Shown: one piece after another, positions 34,206 to 41,944 of the stretch
How positions within the stretch are numbered: the first letter of the stretch is position 1
How the letters are laid out: each line of letters starts with the position of its first letter
Assembly: GCF_007992715.1 (NCBI RefSeq)
Contig: NZ_BKAU01000001.1
Coordinates: forward strand, 558,001-622,000
Length of the DNA: 64,000 nucleotides
From: Chitinophaga cymbidii
Lineage (GTDB): Bacteria; Bacteroidota; Bacteroidia; Chitinophagales; Chitinophagaceae
Reading direction: 5' to 3'
Made by a program: the position numbers and the translations under genes
The notes under the pieces: model-generated
What the model was told of the DNA's origin: nothing
The model's input: only the letters and a program-made list of their open reading frames with translations
Databases searched by the model: none

Positions 34206-35066
34206 ATGAAACCAGTACTGCGACAAGTTACGCATTCCCCCGAGCATTCCTTTGCGGTGCGCAAAGACACCGGCGGGGACATGCAGAACACCTGGCACTA
34301 TCATGCCGAAATAGAATTCCTCTACATCCGCCATAGCGCCGGCACCTGGCTGATCGGCGATCATATCGGGCATTTCCAGAGCGGGGACGTAGTGATAACA
34401 GGCGCTAACCTGCCGCACTGCTTCCGGCATGAAACAACGTATATGGATAGCGGAGAAACCATCTGCGTAAAGTTCCTACCGGAAATACTCGGCGATCATT
34501 TCCTGCAGCTCCCCGAAGCAAAATCCATCCGCGCACTGCTCGGCAAAGCCAGCACCGGCCTGCAGCTTATGGGAAAAACAAAAGAGATGGCCGCCGCGCT
34601 GATCGAAGCCATGCTCATGGATACGCCGGGCAAAAAGCTGGTACACCTGCTGCTGCTTTTACAGGAAGTATCCGAAAGCAGGGACTACGTGCCTTTGTCG
34701 TCCAAAGGTTTTATACAATCTCCCGGCAACAGCGATGAAGAACGCATCCGCACCATTTTCGAGTATACCATGAAACATTACCACGAGCGGATCTCGCTGG
34801 ATACCGTGGCTTCCCTGCTGAATATGACGCGCCCGTCGTTCTGCCGCTATTTCAAAAGCAAAACGAAAAAAACCTACGTGGAATTCCTCATGGAAGTGCG
34901 CATCGGTTACGCCTGCAAGCTGCTGGTGGAAGATGAGAAGAATGTTGCGGAGATCGGTTATGAATGCGGGTATAACAACATCTCCCATTTCAATCATCAA
35001 TTCAAAAGCATCACCGGCAAACGGCCGCTGGAATACAAGCGGGATTACCTGGAGCAGCACAGCTAA
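34206..35066 (+). CDS. AraC-family transcriptional regulator
   Basis: A 286-residue regulator. The N-terminal cupin-like sensor (about 15-95) shows WHYHAEIEFLYIRHSAGTW, IGHFQSGDVVITGANLPHCF. The C-terminal double HTH (about 185-282) shows SLDTVASLLNMTRPSFCRYF and NVAEIGYECGYNNISHFNHQ, ending FKSITGKRPLEYKRDY. Cupin-AraC proteins sense sugars directly. It is transcribed away from the dehydrogenase gene, its most likely target. The ClC gene starts 25 bases after its stop, with its own -7 box overlapping that gap. Confidence 0.92.
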   Translation: MKPVLRQVTHSPEHSFAVRKDTGGDMQNTWHYHAEIEFLYIRHSAGTWLIGDHIGHFQSGDVVITGANLPHCFRHETTYMDSGETICVKFLPEILGDHFLQLPEAKSIRALLGKASTGLQLMGKTKEMAAALIEAMLMDTPGKKLVHLLLLLQEVSESRDYVPLSSKGFIQSPGNSDEERIRTIFEYTMKHYHERISLDTVASLLNMTRPSFCRYFKSKTKKTYVEFLMEVRIGYACKLLVEDEKNVAEIGYECGYNNISHFNHQFKSITGKRPLEYKRDYLEQHS

Positions 35067-35079
35067 AGTTCAGATTGCT

Positions 35080-35088
35080 TACTTTTGC
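35080..35088 (+). promoter_or_regulatory. -7-like box directly before the ClC start codon
   Basis: TACTTTTGC fully matches TAnnTTTGC and ends 3 bases before the ATG at 35092. If active, the transcript would be leaderless. No -33 TTG at the usual distance. Confidence 0.35.
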
Positions 35089-35091
35089 GGG

Positions 35092-36474
35092 ATGGACCTG
35101 TCTGGAAACAAGATCAACAGGCTGATGATAAAGCTCGGGAGATACCGTTCCAAATACACCTCCCACCGCAACTTCCTCATCCTGCTCAGTTTTATTGTAG
35201 GCGTAGTAGCCGCGCTGGCGGCTGTTTTGCTGAAAATAACCGTACAATTCTTCGAGCACCGGGTAGACAGTATGAACAACTGGATGAACAGCAACTGGCT
35301 ATCCGCCATGCTGCCCCTGCTCGGCACCGGCATCTCCCTCCTGCTGCTGACGCGCTTCTTCCGGAACAGGCTCAATCGCGGCGTTGGATTTATCATTCAC
35401 AATATCATTACCAATAAAGGCCGGATCGAGAAGCGGCATACCTATGGCCACATCCTCACCAGTGCCATCACGGTGGCTTTCGGCGGAAGTGTGGGGCTGG
35501 AAGCGCCTATCGTTGCCACCGGCGCCGCCATCGGCTCCAATACCGGCCATGATCTGCGGCTGCCGGCCAAAGATGTCATCCTCCTGCTGGCCTGCGGCAC
35601 CGCCAGCGGCATTGCGGCCGTATTCAACAGTCCCTTCGCCGGGATCATCTTTGTACTGGAAATATTCCTGCTCGATTTTTCCATTCCGTTCTTCATCCCC
35701 CTGCTGATCTCCACCGCCACGGCTACGGTGGTTTCACAGATATTATATCCCGGCAAGTTCTTTTTCATCGCCAGCGAAAGCTGGAGCATGGAGGCCATTC
35801 CGTTCTATATTGTGCTGGGCGTGTTATGCGGACTGGTATCCGTATATATTACCCGTTCTGTGGATTTCATAGAAGGATATTTTGAAAAGCAGCAGATGAA
35901 CTGGAAGAGCTGGCTGATCGCGGGTGTTCCTTTGTGCATCCTCATCTTCTTCCTGCCGGGGCTGTACGGCGAAGGATATTCCGGTATCACCAGCCTGCTG
36001 CAGGGCGATTATACTTTTCTTTCCGCGCATTCGCTGCTGCAATCCTACGGCCATGAAGCCTGGGCTATAATACTAATGGCCGTATTGCTGCTCGTGTTCA
36101 AGGTGATCTGTTCCTGCCTTACCATCAGCGCGGGCGGCAACGGCGGTATCTTTGCGCCATCCATGATCACCGGCGGGTTAACGGGATTCCTGTTTGCTTA
36201 CATCGTTAACCTTTCCGGCGTCTATCAGCTCAATACGCCCAACTTCATCATCACCGCCATGGCCGGTGTACTGGCCGGCGTGATGCATGCGCCGCTGACC
36301 GCTATCTTCCTGCTGGCGGAGATCACCGGAGGATACAAGCTGTTCATCCCGCTGATGATCGTTACGGCCATCTCTTATTTTATCACCCGCAAGTATGTAA
36401 AACATTCCGTGTACCACAAGTCGCTGGTAGAGCGAAAGATCCTGACAGACACGGAAGACAGCGATCATTTCTAA
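35092..36474 (+). CDS. ClC-family chloride channel or H+/Cl- antiporter
   Basis: A 460-residue inner-membrane protein with the ClC topology of about 18 helices. Selectivity-filter motifs: GGSVGLEAPIVATGAAIGS, with the gating Glu in GLEAP, GTASGIAAVFNSPFAGIIFV, and SAGGNGGIFAPSMITGG. The first filter motif (GTGIS near 82-86) is a relaxed form of GSGIP. There is no C-terminal CBS pair, as in bacterial CLC-ec1-type proteins. I start at the ATG 35092; the longer open frame overlaps the AraC gene and lacks support. Likely role: anion/proton exchange in pH or ionic stress. Confidence 0.93.
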   Translation: MDLSGNKINRLMIKLGRYRSKYTSHRNFLILLSFIVGVVAALAAVLLKITVQFFEHRVDSMNNWMNSNWLSAMLPLLGTGISLLLLTRFFRNRLNRGVGFIIHNIITNKGRIEKRHTYGHILTSAITVAFGGSVGLEAPIVATGAAIGSNTGHDLRLPAKDVILLLACGTASGIAAVFNSPFAGIIFVLEIFLLDFSIPFFIPLLISTATATVVSQILYPGKFFFIASESWSMEAIPFYIVLGVLCGLVSVYITRSVDFIEGYFEKQQMNWKSWLIAGVPLCILIFFLPGLYGEGYSGITSLLQGDYTFLSAHSLLQSYGHEAWAIILMAVLLLVFKVICSCLTISAGGNGGIFAPSMITGGLTGFLFAYIVNLSGVYQLNTPNFIITAMAGVLAGVMHAPLTAIFLLAEITGGYKLFIPLMIVTAISYFITRKYVKHSVYHKSLVERKILTDTEDSDHF

Positions 36475-36525
36475 AAATATTTATGGAAACGGGCCGGTAA
36501 AGCATCTTCGTTAAAAATTTCTATT

Positions 36526-37131
36526 ATGAAGAAACTACTTGGTCTGCTTTCGGCAGGACTCATCCTCTTGTCCGCCGCCACACCCGCTGATGATCTCTCC
36601 CAGTTCGAGGGCATTTTTCAGAAAGATGACAACAAGAAAGCGTATGTGCAGTTCTCTGTGAAGGACGGCGTACTAACGGGTAAACAATTATGGGATGGAA
36701 GGGAATATGAACTGGTCCGTACATCGGACCTTGAGTTTGTGACCAAAAATGAAGAGCATACTGCAAAGTTCGTGAAGAACGGGCAGGGCGAGGTTACCAA
36801 ACTGGTGGTAAGTCACCGCAGCGAATGGACGAAGGTAAAGAACTACAAGCCTCTGGAAGGCGTTCAGCTCACGCCGCAGCAGCTGAAAAACCTTGAAGGA
36901 AAGTATGTTTTTCAGCGCGACAAAAAACTGTCGCTCCGGATCACCGCCGGGGAAAAATCACTGACCTTAAAACAATCCTGGGACGGCAAAGAGATCGTAC
37001 TCCTCGCGGAAGATGAACTGACCTTCTTCGGCAGGGACCAGGAGTTTCCCGCGGAGTTCTCGAAAGACAGCAACGGGAAGATCACACGCCTGACCTGTTT
37101 TGTAAACGATATCTGGGACAGGATGGAATAG
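36526..37131 (+). CDS. Hypothetical exported protein with two internal repeats
   Basis: A 201-residue protein with a signal peptide (1-about 20). The mature part consists of two homologous segments of about 80-90 residues. Segment 1 (about 23-105) contains QFEGIFQ, KQLWDGREYELVRTSDLEFV and AKFVKNGQGEVTKLV. Segment 2 (about 118-201) contains NLEGKYVFQ, KQSWDGKEIVLLAEDELTFF and AEFSKDSNGKITRL. The pattern resembles the small beta-barrel lipocalin-like modules (DUF3471-like) found after beta-lactamase or peptidase domains, here standing alone as a tandem pair. It converges with the next gene, with 4 bases between stops. Function unknown. Confidence 0.75.
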   Translation: MKKLLGLLSAGLILLSAATPADDLSQFEGIFQKDDNKKAYVQFSVKDGVLTGKQLWDGREYELVRTSDLEFVTKNEEHTAKFVKNGQGEVTKLVVSHRSEWTKVKNYKPLEGVQLTPQQLKNLEGKYVFQRDKKLSLRITAGEKSLTLKQSWDGKEIVLLAEDELTFFGRDQEFPAEFSKDSNGKITRLTCFVNDIWDRME

Positions 37132-37135
37132 CGGG

Positions 37136-38008
37136 TTACAGCTTTCTATCCAGCCAATGAATGATATTCAGCAGCAAAGGGGCATTCTGACCCGCCTTCG
37201 GGTGGTTCATGCCCCTTTTCCTGCTGTAAATACCTTCCAGCTGCGCGGTAAAAGGCGCGCCGTCACCAAAGACCACGATCCTTCCCCTGCCGTATTCCAG
37301 GCTGGCGGCATTCACAAAACCAAGCCCTGATAACCGTGGTGTGGTGTCTGTGATCTGCTCCGCTTTGGACGGAAGAAATATCTCGTACCCCGCTCCCAGC
37401 GACGCAATGACCTGCGCGCCTGCCGGCGCCAGGAAGCCGGTGCCGCCCCAAACCATCAGGCTGTCGATCCCCCGCGTTACGGCATGTTGATGAAGGTTGC
37501 CCTTCTTTTTTGTAAAGATCTCTTCCTGCCTGTCTGTCCGCGCGGCATATCCGTTCACCACATTAAATCCAAAAGATAACGCCACCGTATTCACCGATGC
37601 TCCACAGGGCATATGGTCCGTCAGCAGAAACAGGCTGCCGCCGTTTTGCACCCAATCGTGCAGAATCTTTACTTCATTTTCCGTGTAGGCGGAACCGGTA
37701 GGCAGGTCCCAGTTGGCACGGTCGTACAGCGCGTTGGCGGACACGAATATTTTTGCGGGGCGCAGCAGCGCCGGCGTCAGCTTTTCCCTTGCCGGTTCTA
37801 CTTGATAACCATCCTGCCGGAGCAGGTCCCCGAAAGCGGCATACCTGCCTTTCAAGGTATGCGGGTTGTTATGCGCCTGATCGAACAGTATCAGCGGCCC
37901 GGTATCAGCGGTGTACATGACTTTTGCCAGCGGATAATGGTAAGCGGTGTCCGAAACCTGCTGGGCCATGGCAAAGGCGGGAAACAGGAGTAAAGCAAGT
38001 GTTCTCAT
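37136..38008 (-). CDS. Hypothetical secreted protein with a DUF4350/glutamine-amidotransferase-like fold
   Basis: A 290-residue protein with a signal peptide (1-15). Features: GPLILFDQAHNNPHTLKGRY (about 36-55), AKIFVSANALYDRAN (about 85-99), ILHDWVQNGGSLFLLTDHMP (about 114-133) and GRGRIVVFGDGAPFTAQL (about 240-257). The alternating strands and the NGGSLFLLTDH motif recall DUF4350 and class-I amidotransferase-like folds, without a visible catalytic Cys-His pair. Some members bind or sense sugars. It lies just downstream of the pectin PUL but after its terminator, so it is probably separate. Confidence 0.65.
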   Translation of the reverse strand: MRTLALLLFPAFAMAQQVSDTAYHYPLAKVMYTADTGPLILFDQAHNNPHTLKGRYAAFGDLLRQDGYQVEPAREKLTPALLRPAKIFVSANALYDRANWDLPTGSAYTENEVKILHDWVQNGGSLFLLTDHMPCGASVNTVALSFGFNVVNGYAARTDRQEEIFTKKKGNLHQHAVTRGIDSLMVWGGTGFLAPAGAQVIASLGAGYEIFLPSKAEQITDTTPRLSGLGFVNAASLEYGRGRIVVFGDGAPFTAQLEGIYSRKRGMNHPKAGQNAPLLLNIIHWLDRKL

Positions 38009-38040
38009 GCCGGGTAGATGCAGCGCAGCGGATATTCCAC

Positions 38041-38070
38041 AAAAAAAGGCCCGGTGAAGACCAGGCCTTT
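38041..38070 (-). terminator. Intrinsic terminator of the pectin PUL operon
   Basis: Stem AAAGGCC/GGCCTTT (38045-38051 with 38064-38070) and an inner GGT/ACC pair enclose a GAAG loop. On the minus strand TTTTTTTGTGG follows. It lies 100 bases after the last PUL gene. Confidence 0.8.
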
Positions 38071-38169
38071 GTTGTGCATGAGATATTGTTACAGCGAATT
38101 ATGTAAAACTTGAGGGTCTAAAATAATACCGCTGTGTAACCATAATGTGACGAAAAAGTTATCAATGGG

Positions 38170-39990
38170 TTAATTCTTCAGCTTGTACACCTCACTGCCG
38201 CCGAGCAGGAAGCACCCCAGCCCGTAATCCTCAAAATCGGGTATCCTGTCGTACGTCACTGGCTGCCCGTCTTTCGGTTCCTTGCCGGTGCTTTGCACCC
38301 AGCCCAGCTTTCCGTCCGGGTGTACGCAATCCTTCACCAGCGCGTTCCAGGCTTTTGTGACCACGGGCAGATAGGTGTTTCTGTCGATGATGCCTTTGTT
38401 GATGCCCCAGGCCATGCCGTACACGAACAGCGAAGTGCCGGTCAGCTCCTTGCCGCCATAGTTGTTCGGGTCATGCAGACTGGCATTCCAGAAGCCGTCC
38501 GGGCGCTGAAGGGGGAGCAGGGCTTCCAGCATGTCCTTGTAATCCTGCATGTATTCCGCGTAATGCGGATCGGAGGACGGCAATTCTTCCAGGGTGCGCA
38601 CCAGTGCGGCCACCACCCATCCGTTGCCACGGCTCCAGTAGCAATCTTCGCCATTCGGCTCGGTGTACGGCGGATCGAAGTCCTTGTCGCGCCACCAGAG
38701 ATGGTCTGCGGGATTATACAGTCCTTTGTCCCCATGCTTATACTTCGTATATGCATACATGTCATACATGCGGGAGAAATAGCTGGTATCGTTGTAGAGC
38801 ACGCCGAGCTTCACGAAAACGGGCATCGCCATTTGCAGGGCGTCTATCCACCACCAGTCATCTATCTTATCGGATGCGATCATATTATCCATGCAGGCTT
38901 TGATATCGCGGATGCGTTCTTCTTTTTTATCGATCAGGTAAAGGTCGATGTAGGTTTGTCCGCAACATTGATTGTCCGCGTTCCGTACCTGCTGACCGCC
39001 CCATAGTCCCCATTTGTGGCTTTCGCCCCATTCCACCGCATAGTTGTAATACGTTTTCTTTTTATCGATGCTGTAGAGCGCCATCAGTCCTTCGTAATAC
39101 ACGGCTCTTGTCCACAGGTTGCTCGGGCGTTCCTTTTTAACGAATGTCGGCTTTCCCGCGTCCGGCCATTTTTGCATGAAGTACTGATTGGCGAGGCGCA
39201 TGGCGGCGAGGGTCTGTTTCTTTTTGATGAGGCGCTGCGGGGGTAACATGTATTTGCCCAGCACGCTTTTCAGTTCCGCCGTTACTACTTTGGCGTTCAG
39301 TTCGGCGCCGGTGCGGCTGGTATGGGTATGATCGCCATGAAATAATGTTTTCACTTTGTCCGCGCCCATCGCTTCATATTGCTCCGCAATGCGGTCGTTC
39401 AGATCGATGAATTTTGCGCCACCGCTTTCAGCGGTTTCCCTGGCCCATTTGCCGTAGTCGTTATCCGCGCGGCTGATCTTCCCGTTCTGCCAGCGTTCTC
39501 TCGGAACGGGCGAACACACAATGGGAATAGCGCCTTTAGCTTTTGCTTCCGCAATGTATTTCCGCATGTACCATCCGTAGGTGTGCACCACTTCCTGCTG
39601 TTTGCGGATGGGGTTGTAGATCTCTTTGCTTTCTTCGCCGGTGCCGCGGATGGTGCCACGGGCGCGGGCGGTATCATCCAGCGGGCCGGCGTCGTTGTGC
39701 CCGAATTGCATGATAACGTAGTCGCCTGCACGCAGTTCGTTCAGTATTCTTTCCCAGCGGCCTTCGGTGATGAAGGTGCGGCTGCTTCTGCCGCCGATGG
39801 CCTGGTTGCTGATATGGATCTTTCCGGTATCGAAGTATTGGGCCACGAGGCTGCCCCATCCCCATTGGCCGTTCTTTCCGCTCCCATCGCCGTTCCTGAC
39901 GGTGGAATCGCCAATGATGTAGAGCGTTGGTTTCGGTGCGATGAAGGAGGTGGTGACAGTCAGCAGCACCAGTAACAGTATTTGTTTCAT
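38170..39990 (-). CDS. Bimodular CE12 rhamnogalacturonan acetylesterase - GH105 unsaturated rhamnogalacturonyl hydrolase
   Basis: A roughly 606-residue secreted enzyme with two catalytic modules. The ATG at 39990 gives a signal peptide (MKQILLLVLLTVTTSFIA); the open frame extends 28 codons upstream without signal features. Module 1 (about 20-235) is an SGNH CE12 esterase: YIIGDSTVRNGDG with Ser29, FGHNDAG, and DHTHTSRTG near its end. It removes acetyl groups from galacturonate in rhamnogalacturonan. Module 2 (about 265-606) is an (alpha/alpha)6 GH105: RAVYYEGLMALY, DDWWWIDALQMAMPVF and DCYWSRGNGWVVAAL. It removes the unsaturated galacturonyl ends left by lyases. It is the last gene of the pectin operon and follows the PL11 lyase that makes its substrate. 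Confidence 0.9.
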   Translation of the reverse strand: MKQILLLVLLTVTTSFIAPKPTLYIIGDSTVRNGDGSGKNGQWGWGSLVAQYFDTGKIHISNQAIGGRSSRTFITEGRWERILNELRAGDYVIMQFGHNDAGPLDDTARARGTIRGTGEESKEIYNPIRKQQEVVHTYGWYMRKYIAEAKAKGAIPIVCSPVPRERWQNGKISRADNDYGKWARETAESGGAKFIDLNDRIAEQYEAMGADKVKTLFHGDHTHTSRTGAELNAKVVTAELKSVLGKYMLPPQRLIKKKQTLAAMRLANQYFMQKWPDAGKPTFVKKERPSNLWTRAVYYEGLMALYSIDKKKTYYNYAVEWGESHKWGLWGGQQVRNADNQCCGQTYIDLYLIDKKEERIRDIKACMDNMIASDKIDDWWWIDALQMAMPVFVKLGVLYNDTSYFSRMYDMYAYTKYKHGDKGLYNPADHLWWRDKDFDPPYTEPNGEDCYWSRGNGWVVAALVRTLEELPSSDPHYAEYMQDYKDMLEALLPLQRPDGFWNASLHDPNNYGGKELTGTSLFVYGMAWGINKGIIDRNTYLPVVTKAWNALVKDCVHPDGKLGWVQSTGKEPKDGQPVTYDRIPDFEDYGLGCFLLGGSEVYKLKN

Positions 39991-40078
39991 CTGTACATAG
40001 CCATTTTTCAATGGCCAGATGGAACCTCGCTGCTGGGTTTCCTGCAGATCAAAATGTTTAAAGCTCGGTTTCATATGT

Positions 40079-41944
40079 TCACTTTTTTATAATACGGATG
40101 TCGGGTTTCGGAGGTTCTTTCATGCCTTCTCCCATGTAAAAACCGGGATGCGGCGGCTGGTTGTACGCCACGTTCTGCCAAACGATGCTAAGCCGGTATT
40201 GCGGGTCCTGCATCAATGTATAGAATTTCCTTTCCGTGGGAATGGTAGTGGTGAATATCCGCAGCTCGCTGTTGTCAGCCGTGCGGTAGATCACCTCTTC
40301 GCGCCAGTCCCCCAATATGTCGGCGGAGAGCACCGGGTTGGACTTGGTGCCGTTGTTGTGCACGCAATCGTACTGCCGGGCATCCAGCAGGCGCTGTGTG
40401 CTGCTGTGCTCATAGTCCCATTTATCGATGCGGGTGCCGTTCAGTATTTCGCTCAGCACATCGCCGTCCCAGTAAATGCCCATGTTACAGGCGGGTGTGC
40501 GTTCGGATATCTTATTGCCTTTGGTATCGAACATGCCGGTGATGCCCGCTCCTGCCACCCAGCATTCGTAACCGGGATAACGGGGATCTACGTCCAGCGC
40601 CAGGCCGCGGCCGGGGCCTTCGCCGTCTTCTCCCGCCTTCACGGATGCTTTTTTCCAGATCACCGCGCCGGTACGGGCATCGCGGAAGCTGGCGCCGGCA
40701 TCACCGAAGCGTTCCTGGATATCGAAGACCTCCAATCCCGGACGCTCCGGGTCCAGGTCGGAAACATGCAGCGCATCGCCGTGGCCCAGCCCGGTGGAAT
40801 ACAGCCCTTTGCCATTATCATCGATCGTCATCGCACCGTAGATGATCTCGTCTTTGCCATCCCCATCTACATCGGTTACGGTAAGATTATGATTCCCTTG
40901 CCCGCGGTAAGCGCGGTTGGCGCCGCCCGGCGCATCGCTGTCGAACGTCCAGGCGTGTGTGAGCTTGCCTTTGCGCCAGTTCCAGGCGCTGAGTACGGTG
41001 CGGGTATAATATCCGCGCGCCATCACCAGCGAGGGGCGCTTCCCGTCGAGGTACGCCACACAGGCCAGAAAACGGTCCATGCGGTTGCCGTTGCCGTCGC
41101 CCCATATTTCTTTCAGCTCGGCGGAAGTGGGCGTCAGGGAGGTGGGATGACGGGCGGGGATATAATCCGTGGTAGCCAGCGCTTTGCCGGTGCGGCCATC
41201 GAAGATGGTCAGGTATTCGGGGCCGGACAGGATATATCCTCTTTCATTGCGCCAGTCTCTGGAAGAATCACCGATCACGTTGCCCACGCCGTCAGTCGTG
41301 CCGTCGGCCGTTTTCATCGCTACTTCCGCGATGCCGTCGCCATCCAGGTCATACACCATGAACTGCGTGTAGTGGGCGCCTTCGCGGATGTTCTTACCAA
41401 GATTGATCGTCCACAACAGAGTGCCGTCCAGCTTGTATGCCTGAAAAACTGGCGGGTCTGTGAAGCCCGCCTGCGAATTATCTCTCCCTCTGCCCGTTTG
41501 GTGCAGCACGATCTCATATTCGCCGTCGCCATCCAGATCCGCCACAGAAGCATCATTGGGCGCATAGCCGGCAGGTGTCTGCAATGGTATGGAAAGAAAG
41601 GGTTGTGCGCCTTCCGGTTTCACATAGGCTTTGCCGTTAGCTTCCTCTTTTCCTTTCCATACCGCTTTTACTTCATAGCGGTAACTCCCGGCGGTGTCGG
41701 CATCCGCATCCTCCCACCATGTTACGTCCGTCAATGGTGTTTGATTGAGCTTTTCGCCGGAGCGGTAGATATTGAAGCCTGTGCCCTCCTTGTCCGTCAC
41801 GAGCCAGCGCCAGCTAACGAAAACGCCGCCGCCGGGCTTCGCAATGGCTACTACGCCCCGGTCCAGGTACTCCATTTGTCTTTGCGCCATGGCCGTTCCG
41901 CTTAAAAGCAGGCAGCAAAGCCAGGCGGGGATCAGCTTGTTCAT
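40079..41944 (-). CDS. PL11 rhamnogalacturonan lyase
   Basis: A 621-residue secreted lyase with a signal peptide (1-20). It cuts the rhamnosyl-galacturonate backbone of rhamnogalacturonan I by beta-elimination. The N-terminal beta domain (MEYLDRGVVAIAKPGGGVFV, with WRWLVTDKEGTGFNIYR) is followed by an eight-bladed propeller rich in calcium-binding DxDGDG repeats: ASVADLDGDGEYEIVLHQ, VYDLDGDGIAEVAMKTADG and VTDVDGDGKDEII. These match YesW/YesX-type PL11 proteins in order and length. Its start overlaps the stop of the GH43-GH28 gene by 4 bases, and the CE12-GH105 gene follows. Confidence 0.95.
   Translation of the reverse strand: MNKLIPAWLCCLLLSGTAMAQRQMEYLDRGVVAIAKPGGGVFVSWRWLVTDKEGTGFNIYRSGEKLNQTPLTDVTWWEDADADTAGSYRYEVKAVWKGKEEANGKAYVKPEGAQPFLSIPLQTPAGYAPNDASVADLDGDGEYEIVLHQTGRGRDNSQAGFTDPPVFQAYKLDGTLLWTINLGKNIREGAHYTQFMVYDLDGDGIAEVAMKTADGTTDGVGNVIGDSSRDWRNERGYILSGPEYLTIFDGRTGKALATTDYIPARHPTSLTPTSAELKEIWGDGNGNRMDRFLACVAYLDGKRPSLVMARGYYTRTVLSAWNWRKGKLTHAWTFDSDAPGGANRAYRGQGNHNLTVTDVDGDGKDEIIYGAMTIDDNGKGLYSTGLGHGDALHVSDLDPERPGLEVFDIQERFGDAGASFRDARTGAVIWKKASVKAGEDGEGPGRGLALDVDPRYPGYECWVAGAGITGMFDTKGNKISERTPACNMGIYWDGDVLSEILNGTRIDKWDYEHSSTQRLLDARQYDCVHNNGTKSNPVLSADILGDWREEVIYRTADNSELRIFTTTIPTERKFYTLMQDPQYRLSIVWQNVAYNQPPHPGFYMGEGMKEPPKPDIRIIKK

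Noticed and set aside
34933..35091. N-terminal extension of the ClC frame
   Set aside because: It overlaps the conserved AraC HTH region in another frame; the ATG at 35092 with a -7 box fits better.
40019..41905. 628-codon open frame on the + strand opposite PL11
   Set aside because: Antisense to the PL11 lyase; the translation has no recognisable domain or signal peptide.
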